From the NCBI GenBank assembly GCA_020054675.1, contig JAIHAL010000003.1:124001-188000 (forward strand): a stretch of 64,000 nt of DNA, in the 5' to 3' direction. This document shows, piece by piece, positions 25,422 to 33,742 of the stretch. The position numbers and the translations under genes were made by a program. This DNA comes from Oscillospiraceae bacterium (GTDB lineage: Bacteria; Bacillota; Clostridia; Oscillospirales; Ruminococcaceae). Each line of letters starts with the position of its first letter. Positions within the stretch are counted from its first letter, which is position 1. The notes under the pieces were generated by a model. That model had not been told where the DNA came from. It did not search any database and saw only the letters and a program-made list of their open reading frames with translations.

Positions 25422-25997
25422 TTAAGGATTTGCAACCGCAACCATGGCATGCCTTATTACTTTTCCGTTAAGAGTGTAGCCCTTTTGGAAAACCTGACAT
25501 ACTGTGTTGGGTTCAAAATTTTCGTCTTCGACCTGGTTGATTGCATTGTGCAGAGCCGGGTCAAATGGCTTGTTGAGAGCGTCTATTTCTTCCACGCCAA
25601 GCTTTTTCAGGATGTCGCAGTATTGGTTGAAAATCATCTGCATCCCGTTTTTAAAGCTTTCGTCGGAGGTTTGAACCGCAAGGGCCCTTTCAAAATTGTC
25701 TATGACCGATAAAAATTCGGAAATCACCTTTGCGGCCGCATCGGAATAAGCTTCAGTCTTTTCCTTTGCTGTGCGTTTCCTGTAATTGTCGTATTCGGCG
25801 AGGATTCTCAAATACCTGTCTTTTGTTTCATTAAGTTCGTTTTGAAGTTCTTCTATTTGTTTGTCCCTCTCATCTTTCTCTTGTGCAGGCAATGCTTCGG
25901 GTTCTTCATTTTGGCACTCATTTTGTGCGGCATTGCTTGCATCCGTATTTTCAGGCTCATCAAACCCTTGCTCTTTTAAGTTTTCATTTTCATTCAT
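25422..25997 (-). CDS. grpE: Nucleotide exchange factor GrpE
   Basis: 191 aa. An acidic, low-complexity N-terminus (about 50 residues) is followed by a long coiled coil (about 45-95), the RKRTAKEK...ISEFLSVIDNFERAL core and a C-terminal beta domain ending GYTLNGKVIRHAMVAVA, the family signature. It releases ADP from DnaK. The ribosome binding site is AAAGGA at a rather long spacing before the ATG. Sits between hrcA and dnaK. Confidence 0.95.
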   Translation of the reverse strand: MNENENLKEQGFDEPENTDASNAAQNECQNEEPEALPAQEKDERDKQIEELQNELNETKDRYLRILAEYDNYRKRTAKEKTEAYSDAAAKVISEFLSVIDNFERALAVQTSDESFKNGMQMIFNQYCDILKKLGVEEIDALNKPFDPALHNAINQVEDENFEPNTVCQVFQKGYTLNGKVIRHAMVAVANP

Positions 25998-26021
25998 TGG
26001 GGCACTGTCCTTTCCAAACCT

Positions 26022-27053
26022 TTATTTTTTGTCCTCATCCAAAAAATCCTCTTCATTATTGGATATCAAATCAGTAATTTTCTGGCTGAAATATTCGACG
26101 TAAGGTATGATTTTTGAATAATCAAGCCTCATTGGGCCTATTATGCCAAGCGAACCGGCAGTGCGGCCGCCTTTTTTATATTTTGAAACAATCATGCTTG
26201 AATTGCCTATTGCAAATTGGTTTTCCTCTCCGAAAATAACGTGGATTCCGCTGAAACTTTCGTCAAGGAATTTTGCTATTTCGTTTTTGTGCTCTATGAA
26301 GTGGACTATTTCATTTCTGTCAAATTCCTTGCAGGAAAGCAGATTTTTTTCACCGCTGATTACAATTTCCTTTCCGAGCAAGTCTTTTGACAAATCATAT
26401 ACTGCCTGTACAAGCGGGGTTAATGTCATCATGTATGTTCCCATGGCAAGTATAAGGTTTTCAATCATTTTTTCCGAGAGGTTTTCAAGCTGAACTCCTT
26501 GAAGATTTTGCTGCATGTAATTTGAGAAAAATTCAAGCTGTTCATTGGTAAGGTCAAATTCCAGCCGGCAGACCTTATTTTTTATTGAGCCTGAGGAAGT
26601 TATCAGGAGCAAAACATAAAGCCTCTTGCCTGTGGGAATTACCTCAACCTTTGTAATAACCGAAAACTGCGGGGAGATGTTTGAAACCACCGCCGCGCAT
26701 TTTGTAAGCTCGGTAAGAGCCTGTGCGGCGCTTTGCACAAGGGCCTCTTCGGTTGGAGCCGCCGAATCGAACATCATGTCAAGCTGTCTGCGTTCCTGCT
26801 CCGAAAGAGGGTTTGTGCGCATAAGCTTTTCTATATAAAGCTTGTAGCCGTTGAAAGTGGGGACTCTTCCCGCTGAAGTATGCGGCTGTTCAAGGAACCC
26901 AAGCTCTTCAAGCATTGCCATTTCGTTTCTTATGGTAGCGGCCGAAACATTTATGCCGGGACGCTGCGAAACAGCTTTTGAGCCTACCGGTTCCCCCGTC
27001 ATTATATATTCGTCAACAACTGCCGCAAGAATTTTCATTTTTCTTTCGTCCAA
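26022..27053 (-). CDS. hrcA: Heat-inducible transcription repressor HrcA
   Basis: 343 aa. N-terminal winged helix (MKILAAVVDEYIMTGEPVGSKAV and VSAATIRNEMAMLEELGFLEQPHTSAGRVPT), then the GAF-like and inserted dimerisation domains. It binds CIRCE and represses hrcA-grpE-dnaK-dnaJ (and usually groESL) at normal temperature; activity depends on GroEL. Starts at TTG with GGGAGG upstream. Its own promoter carries a perfect CIRCE, so it is autoregulated. Confidence 0.96.
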   Translation of the reverse strand: MDERKMKILAAVVDEYIMTGEPVGSKAVSQRPGINVSAATIRNEMAMLEELGFLEQPHTSAGRVPTFNGYKLYIEKLMRTNPLSEQERRQLDMMFDSAAPTEEALVQSAAQALTELTKCAAVVSNISPQFSVITKVEVIPTGKRLYVLLLITSSGSIKNKVCRLEFDLTNEQLEFFSNYMQQNLQGVQLENLSEKMIENLILAMGTYMMTLTPLVQAVYDLSKDLLGKEIVISGEKNLLSCKEFDRNEIVHFIEHKNEIAKFLDESFSGIHVIFGEENQFAIGNSSMIVSKYKKGGRTAGSLGIIGPMRLDYSKIIPYVEYFSQKITDLISNNEEDFLDEDKK

Positions 27054-27111
27054 AACCGCCCCTCCCTTTTTTGAACGCCGGCAAAATGCTGTGGCTTTGT
27101 TTGATAAGCTG

Positions 27112-27138
27112 TTAGCACTCGAACTATTTGAGTGCTAA
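27112..27138 (-). promoter_or_regulatory. CIRCE operator (HrcA binding site)
   Basis: TTAGCACTC - 9 nt - GAGTGCTAA, an exact match to the CIRCE consensus, lying 4 nt downstream of the hrcA -10 box and thus over the transcription start. Confidence 0.97.
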
Positions 27139-27142
27139 AAAT

Positions 27143-27171
27143 AGAATATCATCTTTTGCAGTATTTGTCAA
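27143..27171 (-). promoter_or_regulatory. Sigma-A promoter of the hrcA operon
   Basis: On the minus strand TTGACA (27166-27171), 17-nt spacer, TATTCT (27143-27148), directly followed by CIRCE. Confidence 0.88.
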
Positions 27172-27199
27172 GTGCTTTTGGGCAAAAAAATCAAAATTT

Positions 27200-27226
27200 T
27201 TAGCGCTTGGCTTTCCGGAGTGCCAA
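27200..27226. promoter_or_regulatory. Second, degenerate CIRCE-like element
   Basis: TTAGCGCTT - 9 nt - GAGTGCCAA: 7/9 and 8/9 matches to the CIRCE half-sites with the exact 9-nt spacing. It lies between the divergent hrcA and nadE promoters, upstream of both -35 boxes. It may be a weak auxiliary HrcA site or a decayed duplicate. Confidence 0.5.
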
Positions 27227-27237
27227 GATGTTTTTCA

Positions 27238-27266
27238 TTGACATTTATTATTAACGGAAATATAAT
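27238..27266 (+). promoter_or_regulatory. Consensus sigma-A promoter for nadE
   Basis: TTGACA (27238-27243), 17-nt spacer, TATAAT (27261-27266): a perfect match at both boxes, 45 nt before the nadE ATG. Confidence 0.88.
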
Positions 27267-27310
27267 TGAATATAATAAATGTGCTATATTAAAAATAAGG
27301 AATGAAAAAA

Positions 27311-29215
27311 ATGAAGGACGGATTTTTAAGAGTTGCGGCGGCAACTCCCGAAATACGTGTGGCGGATTGCCAATTTAATGCTGAAAATATAATAAGGCTT
27401 GCAAAGGAAGCTGATGAAAACGGCGCTTCGGTAACGGTGTTTCCGGAGCTTTGCATAACGGCATATACCTGTTCGGATTTGTTTTTGCATGAAACTCTGC
27501 TTGACGGGGCAAAGGAGGCCTTACTGCAAATAGCAAAGGCGTCTGAAAGGCTTGAAACGCTTTTGGCGGTGGGACTTCCCATAAAAAAAGACGGAGCGCT
27601 TTACAACTGTGCGGCAATTATTTACAGGGGCAGGATTTTAGGCCTTGTGCCAAAGAAAAACATCCCGAATTACTCCGAATTTTATGAAGCGCGTCATTTT
27701 TCTTCCGGAATTTCAAAAGGGGAAATTGAAATTGGCGGAGAGAAAATATTTTTTGGGCATGATGTGATTTTTTGCTGCGAAAATATGCCTGAGCTTAAAA
27801 TAGGTTTTGAACTTTGCGAGGATTTGTGGGTGCCTGATTCGCCGTCAACACGCCTTGCATGCCTTGGGGCAACGCTTATCTGCAATCTTTCCGCAAGCGA
27901 TGAGGTGATAGGCAAGGCGGATTTCAGAAGGAACCTTGTTTCAATGCAATCCGCAAAGCTTATAGCGGGATATGTATATGCGGATGCGGGCTGGGGGGAA
28001 TCAAGCACCGACATGGTTTTTGCAGGGCATAATTTAATTTGCGAAAACGGAGCCGTGCTTGCAGAATCAGAAATCTTCCAAACCGGACTTGTTTTTGCCG
28101 ATATTGATTTTTCAAGGATTTGCCATGAGCGGAGAAGAACGACCACGTTCCCGAACTTTTGCGAAGAGGTTGAAAAAATACCTTTTAAATTAAAGATAAA
28201 AGATTTGGATTTGCAGAGAAAATTCCCGCAGACGCCGTTTGTTCCGACAGGCAAAAAAGACCTTGAAGTCAGGTGCGAGGAGATACTTTCCATTCAGGCG
28301 CGCGGTCTTGCAAAGCGCATATCGCATACGAACGCGAAAACTGCTGTAATAGGGCTTTCGGGAGGGCTTGATTCAACGCTTGCCCTGATTGCCTGCGTTC
28401 ATGCATTTGATATTTTGGGACGTGACAGAAAGGGAATTGTTTGCGTCACCATGCCTTGCTTTGGAACAACTTCGCGCACGAAAAACAACGCTTTGGAGCT
28501 TGCCAAAGCGTATGGCACTGATTTTGCGGAAATAAATATAAGCAAGGCGGTTCATCAGCATTTTGAGGATATCGGGCAGGATTTTAACAATCATGACGTG
28601 ACTTTTGAAAATTCACAGGCGCGCGAGCGCACTCAGGTGCTTATGGATATTGCAAACAAAACCGGCGGACTTGTCGTGGGTACGGGGGATTTGTCCGAAC
28701 TTGCGCTTGGCTGGGCAACTTACAACGGCGACCATATGTCCATGTATGCGGTAAACGCTTCAATTCCTAAAACTCTTGTAAGGCATCTTGTTTCTTATGA
28801 AGCGGGGAAAAGCGGGGAAACCTTGAAAAAAGTGCTGCTTGACATACTTGACACTCCGGTAAGTCCGGAGCTTCTGCCGCCGGATGAAAACGGAAAAATA
28901 TCCCAAAAAACTGAGGAGCTCGTAGGGCCATATGAGCTGCACGACTTTTTCCTTTATTACTTTATGCGGTTTGGATATCCGCCGAAAAAGATTTTAAGGA
29001 TTGCAAAGCTTGCGTTTGCCGATAAATATGATGAAACGGAAATAAAAAAATGGCTGGGTATTTTTGTAAGACGTTTTTTTGCCCAGCAGTTCAAGCGCTC
29101 CTGCCTGCCCGACGGGCCGAAGGTCGGAACGGTTGCCCTTTCTCCGAGAGGGGATTTCAGAATGCCGAGCGACGCCTGCGCAAGGCTTTGGCTTGAAGAG
29201 CTTGAAAGCCTTTGA
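27311..29215 (+). CDS. nadE: Glutamine-dependent NAD+ synthetase
   Basis: 634 aa, two domains: an N-terminal nitrilase-like amidase that frees ammonia from glutamine (FPELCITAYTCSDLF, VPKKNIPNYSEFYE, FELCEDLWVP with the catalytic Cys-containing region) and a C-terminal synthetase with the PP-loop GLSGGLDSTLALI and GTGDLSELALGW. It amidates nicotinate adenine dinucleotide to NAD+. Length is normal for the glutamine-dependent form. The ATG at 27311 has AAGGA 9 nt upstream; the ATG at 27302 abuts that site, so I prefer the later one. Transcribed divergently from hrcA. Confidence 0.94.
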   Translation: MKDGFLRVAAATPEIRVADCQFNAENIIRLAKEADENGASVTVFPELCITAYTCSDLFLHETLLDGAKEALLQIAKASERLETLLAVGLPIKKDGALYNCAAIIYRGRILGLVPKKNIPNYSEFYEARHFSSGISKGEIEIGGEKIFFGHDVIFCCENMPELKIGFELCEDLWVPDSPSTRLACLGATLICNLSASDEVIGKADFRRNLVSMQSAKLIAGYVYADAGWGESSTDMVFAGHNLICENGAVLAESEIFQTGLVFADIDFSRICHERRRTTTFPNFCEEVEKIPFKLKIKDLDLQRKFPQTPFVPTGKKDLEVRCEEILSIQARGLAKRISHTNAKTAVIGLSGGLDSTLALIACVHAFDILGRDRKGIVCVTMPCFGTTSRTKNNALELAKAYGTDFAEINISKAVHQHFEDIGQDFNNHDVTFENSQARERTQVLMDIANKTGGLVVGTGDLSELALGWATYNGDHMSMYAVNASIPKTLVRHLVSYEAGKSGETLKKVLLDILDTPVSPELLPPDENGKISQKTEELVGPYELHDFFLYYFMRFGYPPKKILRIAKLAFADKYDETEIKKWLGIFVRRFFAQQFKRSCLPDGPKVGTVALSPRGDFRMPSDACARLWLEELESL

Positions 29216-29250
29216 GCGTGGACTTTACATTGATTTTACTTTGGGCTGTA

Positions 29251-29279
29251 TTGACACGTTTCATGGCGTATTTTATAAT
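29251..29279 (+). promoter_or_regulatory. Consensus sigma-A promoter for ppk1
   Basis: TTGACA (29251-29256), 17-nt spacer, TATAAT (29274-29279), about 77 nt before the ppk1 start. Confidence 0.85.
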
Positions 29280-29355
29280 AAAATAAAGAAATTGGCATTT
29301 AAAAGAAAAATTGCAATGAAAATCCCAAAAGATTGCATATGAGGGTGGCTGTTTT

Positions 29356-31488
29356 ATGATTAAAAATTGTTATGACAACCGCGAATTGTCCTGGCTTAAA
29401 TTCAATTACAGGGTTTTGGAGGAAGCACAGGATAAATCCGTTCCGTTGTTTGAGCGCCTATCCTTTTGTTCGATTTTTCAAAGCAATCTTGATGAATTTT
29501 TCATGATAAGAGTCGGTTCGATTTATGACCAAATGCTTTTGGATGAGGATTTCAGGGAAAACAAGACGAACATGACCTGCAAAGAGCAGCTTGACGCCAT
29601 TTTTCAGCGTGTAAAAGAGCTTTCGCCGATAAGGGACAACACTTATTTTCAAATAATAAGCGAGCTTGAAGTTTTCGGCATAGAGCAGACGGACTTCAAG
29701 TCCCTTTCCAAAAAAGAGGAGGAATATGCTCAAATTTATTTCAATACAGAGATAAAACCGCTTATTTCTCCGCAGGTTATTGACAAGAGGATACCGTTCC
29801 CGTTTTTTAAGAATAAGGAAATTTACGCTGTGGCATATCTTGAAAGCAAGTCGTCGGTAAAGCTTGGGATTATACCTGCAAGCGGAGTTTTTGAAAGGCT
29901 TATTATCCTGCCGGGCGAAAAACTGCGCTTTATGCTTGCCGAAGATTTGATACTGCATTATATGCCTCAGGTTTTTGAAAATTATAAGATAATAGACAAA
30001 TCCCTTATGCGCGTGACAAGAAATGCCGATATAAACGCGGATGAAGCGCTTTACGACCATGATGTGGATTTCAGGGATGCAATGGCCGAACTGCTTAAAA
30101 AGCGCAAAAAGCTTTCTCCGGTAAGGCTTGAGCTTTCAAGGCATTTAAGCGAGCCTGCGCTTGATTATCTTTGCGAAAAGCTTGAAATAGGTATGAGTCA
30201 GGTTTTTTATTTGAAATCGCCGCTGGATTTGTCTTTTGTTTATGCTTTGGGTGAAAGGTGCTCATCAAGGGCGGAGCTTTTTTATAACAAGCTGATTCCG
30301 CAAAAATCACCCGATATAAGCGAACATGAGGCGCTAATCCCGCAGATTTTAAGGAAGGATATACTTCTCAGCTACCCTTATGAAAGCATAAAACCCTTTA
30401 TAAGGCTTTTAAATGAGGCGGCGGAGGACCCGCATGTCGTTTCGGTGAAGATAACGCTTTACCGTGTTGCCAAAAACAGCAGCATAGTTGAAGCGCTTAT
30501 AAAGCTTGCCGAGGCGGGCAAGGATGTGCTTGCCCTTGTGGAGCTTCGCGCAAGGTTTGACGAGGAAAACAACATAGGCTGGTCAAAAAGGCTTGAAGAT
30601 GCCGGATGTACGGTGATTTACGGCTTGGAGCACCTTAAAGTGCATTCAAAACTGCTTTTGATAACAAGAAAAAACGGGAAAAAAGTCGAGTACATCACCC
30701 AGATAGGCACGGGAAATTACAATGAAAAGACCGCGGCGCTTTATACTGACCTTTCGCTTATGACTGCAAATCCGGAGATAGGAATAGAGGCAGGGACGGT
30801 CTTTAATGCCCTTTCGATAGGAAATTGCGTTGAATCGGCAAGTCATTTGCTTGTGGCTCCGCTTTGCCTGCAAAAGCGGATAATAGAAATGATTGATTAC
30901 GAAATAGAAACCGCCAAAAGGGGAGAGAGCGCCTATATAGGTTTAAAACTCAATTCCCTTACCGACAAGGTGCTTATAGATAAGCTTATAGAGGCGTCAC
31001 AGGCCGGAGTCAAGATTGAAATGGTGGTCCGCGGGATATGCTGCCTTGTTGCCGGAGTGCAGGGATATACTGAAAATATTTCTGTTACAAGCATTGTGGG
31101 AAGATTTCTTGAACATTCAAGGATTTATATTTTTGGAACTCCTGAAAGATGCAAGGTTTATATAAGCTCGGCAGATTTCATGACAAGGAACACTCTGCGC
31201 CGCGTGGAAGTCGCCGTGCCTATTCTTGATGCCGGGATAAGGGCAAGAATCCTTGATATGTTCTACATAATGCTTAAAGACAACGTAAAAGCAAGGGTGC
31301 AAAATCCGGACGGAACGTATTCGCGCAAATATAATAACCTTGCTGTGCTTAATTCTCAAGAGTTCTTTTTTGAACAGGCATATGAAAGAGCCTCCGAAAT
31401 TCCGTCGGAAGCTCCAAAGAAAAAGCTTTCAATCGGCGGCAGGATAAAAAGGCTGCTGTCGGGGAAAGGGAGATTTTTAGAAAAATAA
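29356..31488 (+). CDS. ppk1: Polyphosphate kinase 1
   Basis: 710-aa enzyme that reversibly polymerises the gamma phosphate of ATP into inorganic polyphosphate. N-terminal NRELSWLKFNYRVLEEA and SNLDEFFMIRVGS are family signatures; the catalytic domains carry the phospholipase-D-like motifs LKVHSKLLLI (with the autophosphorylated His) and IGTGNYNEKTA, plus VSVKITLYRVAKNS. GAGGGTGG lies 8 nt before the ATG. Single-gene unit with its own promoter; no exopolyphosphatase gene adjoins it. Confidence 0.96.
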   Translation: MIKNCYDNRELSWLKFNYRVLEEAQDKSVPLFERLSFCSIFQSNLDEFFMIRVGSIYDQMLLDEDFRENKTNMTCKEQLDAIFQRVKELSPIRDNTYFQIISELEVFGIEQTDFKSLSKKEEEYAQIYFNTEIKPLISPQVIDKRIPFPFFKNKEIYAVAYLESKSSVKLGIIPASGVFERLIILPGEKLRFMLAEDLILHYMPQVFENYKIIDKSLMRVTRNADINADEALYDHDVDFRDAMAELLKKRKKLSPVRLELSRHLSEPALDYLCEKLEIGMSQVFYLKSPLDLSFVYALGERCSSRAELFYNKLIPQKSPDISEHEALIPQILRKDILLSYPYESIKPFIRLLNEAAEDPHVVSVKITLYRVAKNSSIVEALIKLAEAGKDVLALVELRARFDEENNIGWSKRLEDAGCTVIYGLEHLKVHSKLLLITRKNGKKVEYITQIGTGNYNEKTAALYTDLSLMTANPEIGIEAGTVFNALSIGNCVESASHLLVAPLCLQKRIIEMIDYEIETAKRGESAYIGLKLNSLTDKVLIDKLIEASQAGVKIEMVVRGICCLVAGVQGYTENISVTSIVGRFLEHSRIYIFGTPERCKVYISSADFMTRNTLRRVEVAVPILDAGIRARILDMFYIMLKDNVKARVQNPDGTYSRKYNNLAVLNSQEFFFEQAYERASEIPSEAPKKKLSIGGRIKRLLSGKGRFLEK

Positions 31489-31500
31489 AAAAAATCCCCC

Positions 31501-31529
31501 TTGACAAAAGATAAATTATCCGCTATACT
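31501..31529 (+). promoter_or_regulatory. Sigma-A promoter of infC-rpmI-rplT
   Basis: TTGACA (31501-31506), 17-nt spacer, TATACT (31524-31529), starting 12 nt after the ppk1 stop. Confidence 0.88.
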
Positions 31530-31535
31530 GTATTA

Positions 31536-31670
31536 GAAAATGAAGCAGAACTGTTCCGTTCTCACCTCAGCGCTTAGGGCGGCTCGGGTCAATACTTGAA
31601 AGCATACAGATTTTTATAAATTTGTGCAGGTAAAAGTATGGGCGTGAACGGATTTGTTCACGCTTTTTTA
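31536..31670 (+). promoter_or_regulatory. infC leader, L20-type autoregulatory leader RNA
   Basis: A structured leader of about 180 nt separates the promoter from infC and contains an intrinsic terminator 45 nt before the start codon. In Firmicutes this position holds the L20 leader, where ribosomal protein L20 binds an rRNA-like fold and promotes premature termination. The position, terminator and gene order fit; I have not modelled the full fold. Confidence 0.72.
31642..31670 (+). terminator. Attenuator terminator in the infC leader
   Basis: 8-bp stem GCGTGAAC / GTTCACGC with a 6-nt loop, followed by TTTTTT, upstream of the infC ribosome binding site. Confidence 0.88.
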
Positions 31671-31714
31671 TTTGTTTTTTAAATTGAAAAGCTAAAGACT
31701 TGGAGGTGCTCGCC

Positions 31715-32233
31715 ATTAGCAACAAGGAACTGGAAATTAATGAGGAAATCCGCGATAAGGAAATTCGAGTAATTGACGTTGACGGAACGCAGCTTGGGAT
31801 TCTTTCATCGAAAGAAGCTTTGAAGATTGCGATTGAAAAAAATCTTGACCTTGTCAAGATTGCCCCTCAGGCTACCCCGCCGGTTTGCCGCATTATGGAT
31901 TACGGCAAATATTGCTTTGAACAGGCTAAACGTGAAAAGGAAGCGAAGAAAAATCAAAAGGTTGTTGAAATCAAGGAAATCAGAATGTCATCAACGATTG
32001 ATACGCATGACTTTAACACAAAGGTCAATCAGGCAATCAAATTTTTGAATTCAGGCGACAAGTTAAAGGTATCGGTGAGGTTCCGCAAACGTGCAGTTGC
32101 CCATCCTCATTTGGGGGAAGAATTGCTTGAACGTTTCAAAGTTGCTTGTGCGGAGGCAGGAACGGTTGAAAAGCCCGCCAAAATGGAAGGGCGCAGTTTA
32201 GTGATGTTCATTTCGCCGAAATCATCAAAATAA
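31715..32233 (+). CDS. infC: Translation initiation factor IF-3, ATT start
   Basis: 172-aa two-domain factor. N-terminal NEEIRDKEIRVIDVDGTQLG and C-terminal VKEIRMSSTIDTHDFNTKV regions are diagnostic; it prevents premature 50S joining and proofreads the start codon. The start I choose is ATT at 31715, with GGAGG 8 nt upstream. The TTG at 31700 that also opens the frame overlaps that GGAGG and cannot be used with it. Non-canonical AUU starts are known for infC in other bacteria, where IF-3 rejects its own start codon as feedback. First gene of infC-rpmI-rplT. Confidence 0.94.
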   Translation: MSNKELEINEEIRDKEIRVIDVDGTQLGILSSKEALKIAIEKNLDLVKIAPQATPPVCRIMDYGKYCFEQAKREKEAKKNQKVVEIKEIRMSSTIDTHDFNTKVNQAIKFLNSGDKLKVSVRFRKRAVAHPHLGEELLERFKVACAEAGTVEKPAKMEGRSLVMFISPKSSK

Positions 32234-32249
32234 CAGGGAGGAAATATAA

Positions 32250-32447
32250 ATGCCAAAGTTAAAGACCCATTCGGGAGCGAAAAAACGCTTTAAGCTCACA
32301 AAAAACGGCAAGGTTAAATTCCAGCACACAAACAAAAGACACAGACTCAACCAAAAAGATACAAAGCGCAAGAGACAGCTTCGTGCGGGCGCATATGCGG
32401 ACAGCACAAATATCGCCGCAATAAAGACAATGATTCCTTACAAATAA
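32250..32447 (+). CDS. rpmI: 50S ribosomal protein L35
   Basis: 65 aa, highly basic: [20 protein letters not shown] at the start, [20 protein letters not shown] in the middle, ending TMIPYK. Standard length and sequence. Second gene of the infC operon, SD GGGAGG. Confidence 0.97.
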   Translation: MPKLKTHSGAKKRFKLTKNGKVKFQHTNKRHRLNQKDTKRKRQLRAGAYADSTNIAAIKTMIPYK

Positions 32448-32482
32448 CATTAAAAAATAACTCAATACGGAGGTAAAATAAA

Positions 32483-32839
32483 ATGGCTCGTATCAAGGGC
32501 GCAATGATGACCCGCAAGAGAAGAAAAAAGGTTTTAAAGCTTGCCAAGGGATATTGGGGAAGCAAAAGCAAGCACTTTAAAATGGCTAAACAGGCCGTGA
32601 TGAAATCCGGCAATTACGCATACATTGGAAGAAAGCAAAAAAAGCGCGATTTCAGACAGCTTTGGATAACAAGAATTTCCGCGGCTTGCAAGCTTAACGG
32701 AATAAATTATTCCACATTTATGAACGGCCTTAAAAAGGCAAACATTCCGCTCAACCGCAAGATGCTTTCTGAAATAGCAATCAATGATGCTGAGGGTTTT
32801 GCTGAAATTGTAAACAAGGCAAAGGCCGCTCTTAACTGA
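32483..32839 (+). CDS. rplT: 50S ribosomal protein L20
   Basis: 118 aa, basic. [20 protein letters not shown] and [20 protein letters not shown] are L20 signatures, and the [15 protein letters not shown] region carries the rRNA contact helix. L20 is also the expected repressor acting on the leader of this operon. Followed by a terminator. Confidence 0.97.
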   Translation: MARIKGAMMTRKRRKKVLKLAKGYWGSKSKHFKMAKQAVMKSGNYAYIGRKQKKRDFRQLWITRISAACKLNGINYSTFMNGLKKANIPLNRKMLSEIAINDAEGFAEIVNKAKAALN

Positions 32840-32847
32840 TTTTACGG

Positions 32848-32885
32848 ACACGCTCCTTCTTTTTTACGGAATGGGCGTGTTTTTG
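32848..32885 (+). terminator. Terminator after rplT
   Basis: ACACGCTCC pairs with GGGCGTGT across an A/T-rich loop, followed by TTTTTG. Confidence 0.75.
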
Positions 32886-32920
32886 TTATACCATATTATA
32901 TTATGTTTTCGGAGAATGCC

Positions 32921-33712
32921 ATGAATTTTATTTCAAGCAGGGAAAACCCGAATATAAAGCTTTGCCAGAAGCTTTTGTCCTCAAAAAAATACAGAAAAGA
33001 ATATGGGATGTTTGTGCTTGAAGGCGCAAGGCTTTGCCTTGATGCCGCGGGAGAGGGCGTTCCTTTTGAATTTGTCCTCGTTTCAAGCGGGGCTTTTGAA
33101 AAAAATCCGGATGAATTAAAAATTTTGGAAAAGAGCTCGGGTGGCAGAATTTTTGAAATAAGCCCGGATTTGGCGCAAAAACTTTCGGATACCGGAAGCA
33201 CTCAGGGGATTTTTGCGGTTTGCAAAACACTTGACAAAAAAGATATAACCAGTACAATATGTAATAATGGGAAATTTATAGTCCTTGACAATTTGCAGGA
33301 CCCCGGAAATGTCGGAACGATTATAAGGACTGCTGACGCTGTCGGGATTTCAGCGGTTTTGCTTTGCGGGAGCTGTGAGATTTATAATCCAAAGACAATC
33401 CGTTCAACAATGGGTTCGCTGTTTAGGGTCCCTTTTATCGAAAACTGCGATTTGAGAGAAGTATTGGACGAATTTAAGAAAAAGGGCATAATTTCCTATG
33501 CGGCGGTGGTGGACTTTGACGCCGTATCTTTGACCGAATGCGATTTTTCCGGCGGATGCGCCGTAGTCATAGGCAACGAGGGCAGGGGGCTCCCGGATGA
33601 GGATGCCGGAATGTGCGACAAAAAGCTTACTATTAAGATGAAGGGCAGCATAGATTCTTTAAACGCAGCTATGGCAGCCGGAATTATTATGTGGGAAATG
33701 ACCAGGAAATAG
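32921..33712 (+). CDS. TrmH/SpoU-family rRNA or tRNA 2'-O-ribose methyltransferase
   Basis: 263 aa from the ATG at 32921, which has GGAG 6 nt upstream (an earlier ATG at 32903 has none). An N-terminal RNA-binding substrate domain (SRENPNIKLCQKLLSSKKYRKE...FVLEGARL) precedes a SPOUT domain with motif 1 NVGTIIRTADA, motif 2 VVIGNEGRGLP and motif 3 SIDSLNAAMAAGI. This is the RlmB/TsnR-like group acting on rRNA; the target nucleotide cannot be deduced. First gene of the long operon-like run to leuS. Confidence 0.88.
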   Translation: MNFISSRENPNIKLCQKLLSSKKYRKEYGMFVLEGARLCLDAAGEGVPFEFVLVSSGAFEKNPDELKILEKSSGGRIFEISPDLAQKLSDTGSTQGIFAVCKTLDKKDITSTICNNGKFIVLDNLQDPGNVGTIIRTADAVGISAVLLCGSCEIYNPKTIRSTMGSLFRVPFIENCDLREVLDEFKKKGIISYAAVVDFDAVSLTECDFSGGCAVVIGNEGRGLPDEDAGMCDKKLTIKMKGSIDSLNAAMAAGIIMWEMTRK

Positions 33713-33742
33713 CCTCAAATTTTTAAACGGTGCGGTGAGCGT

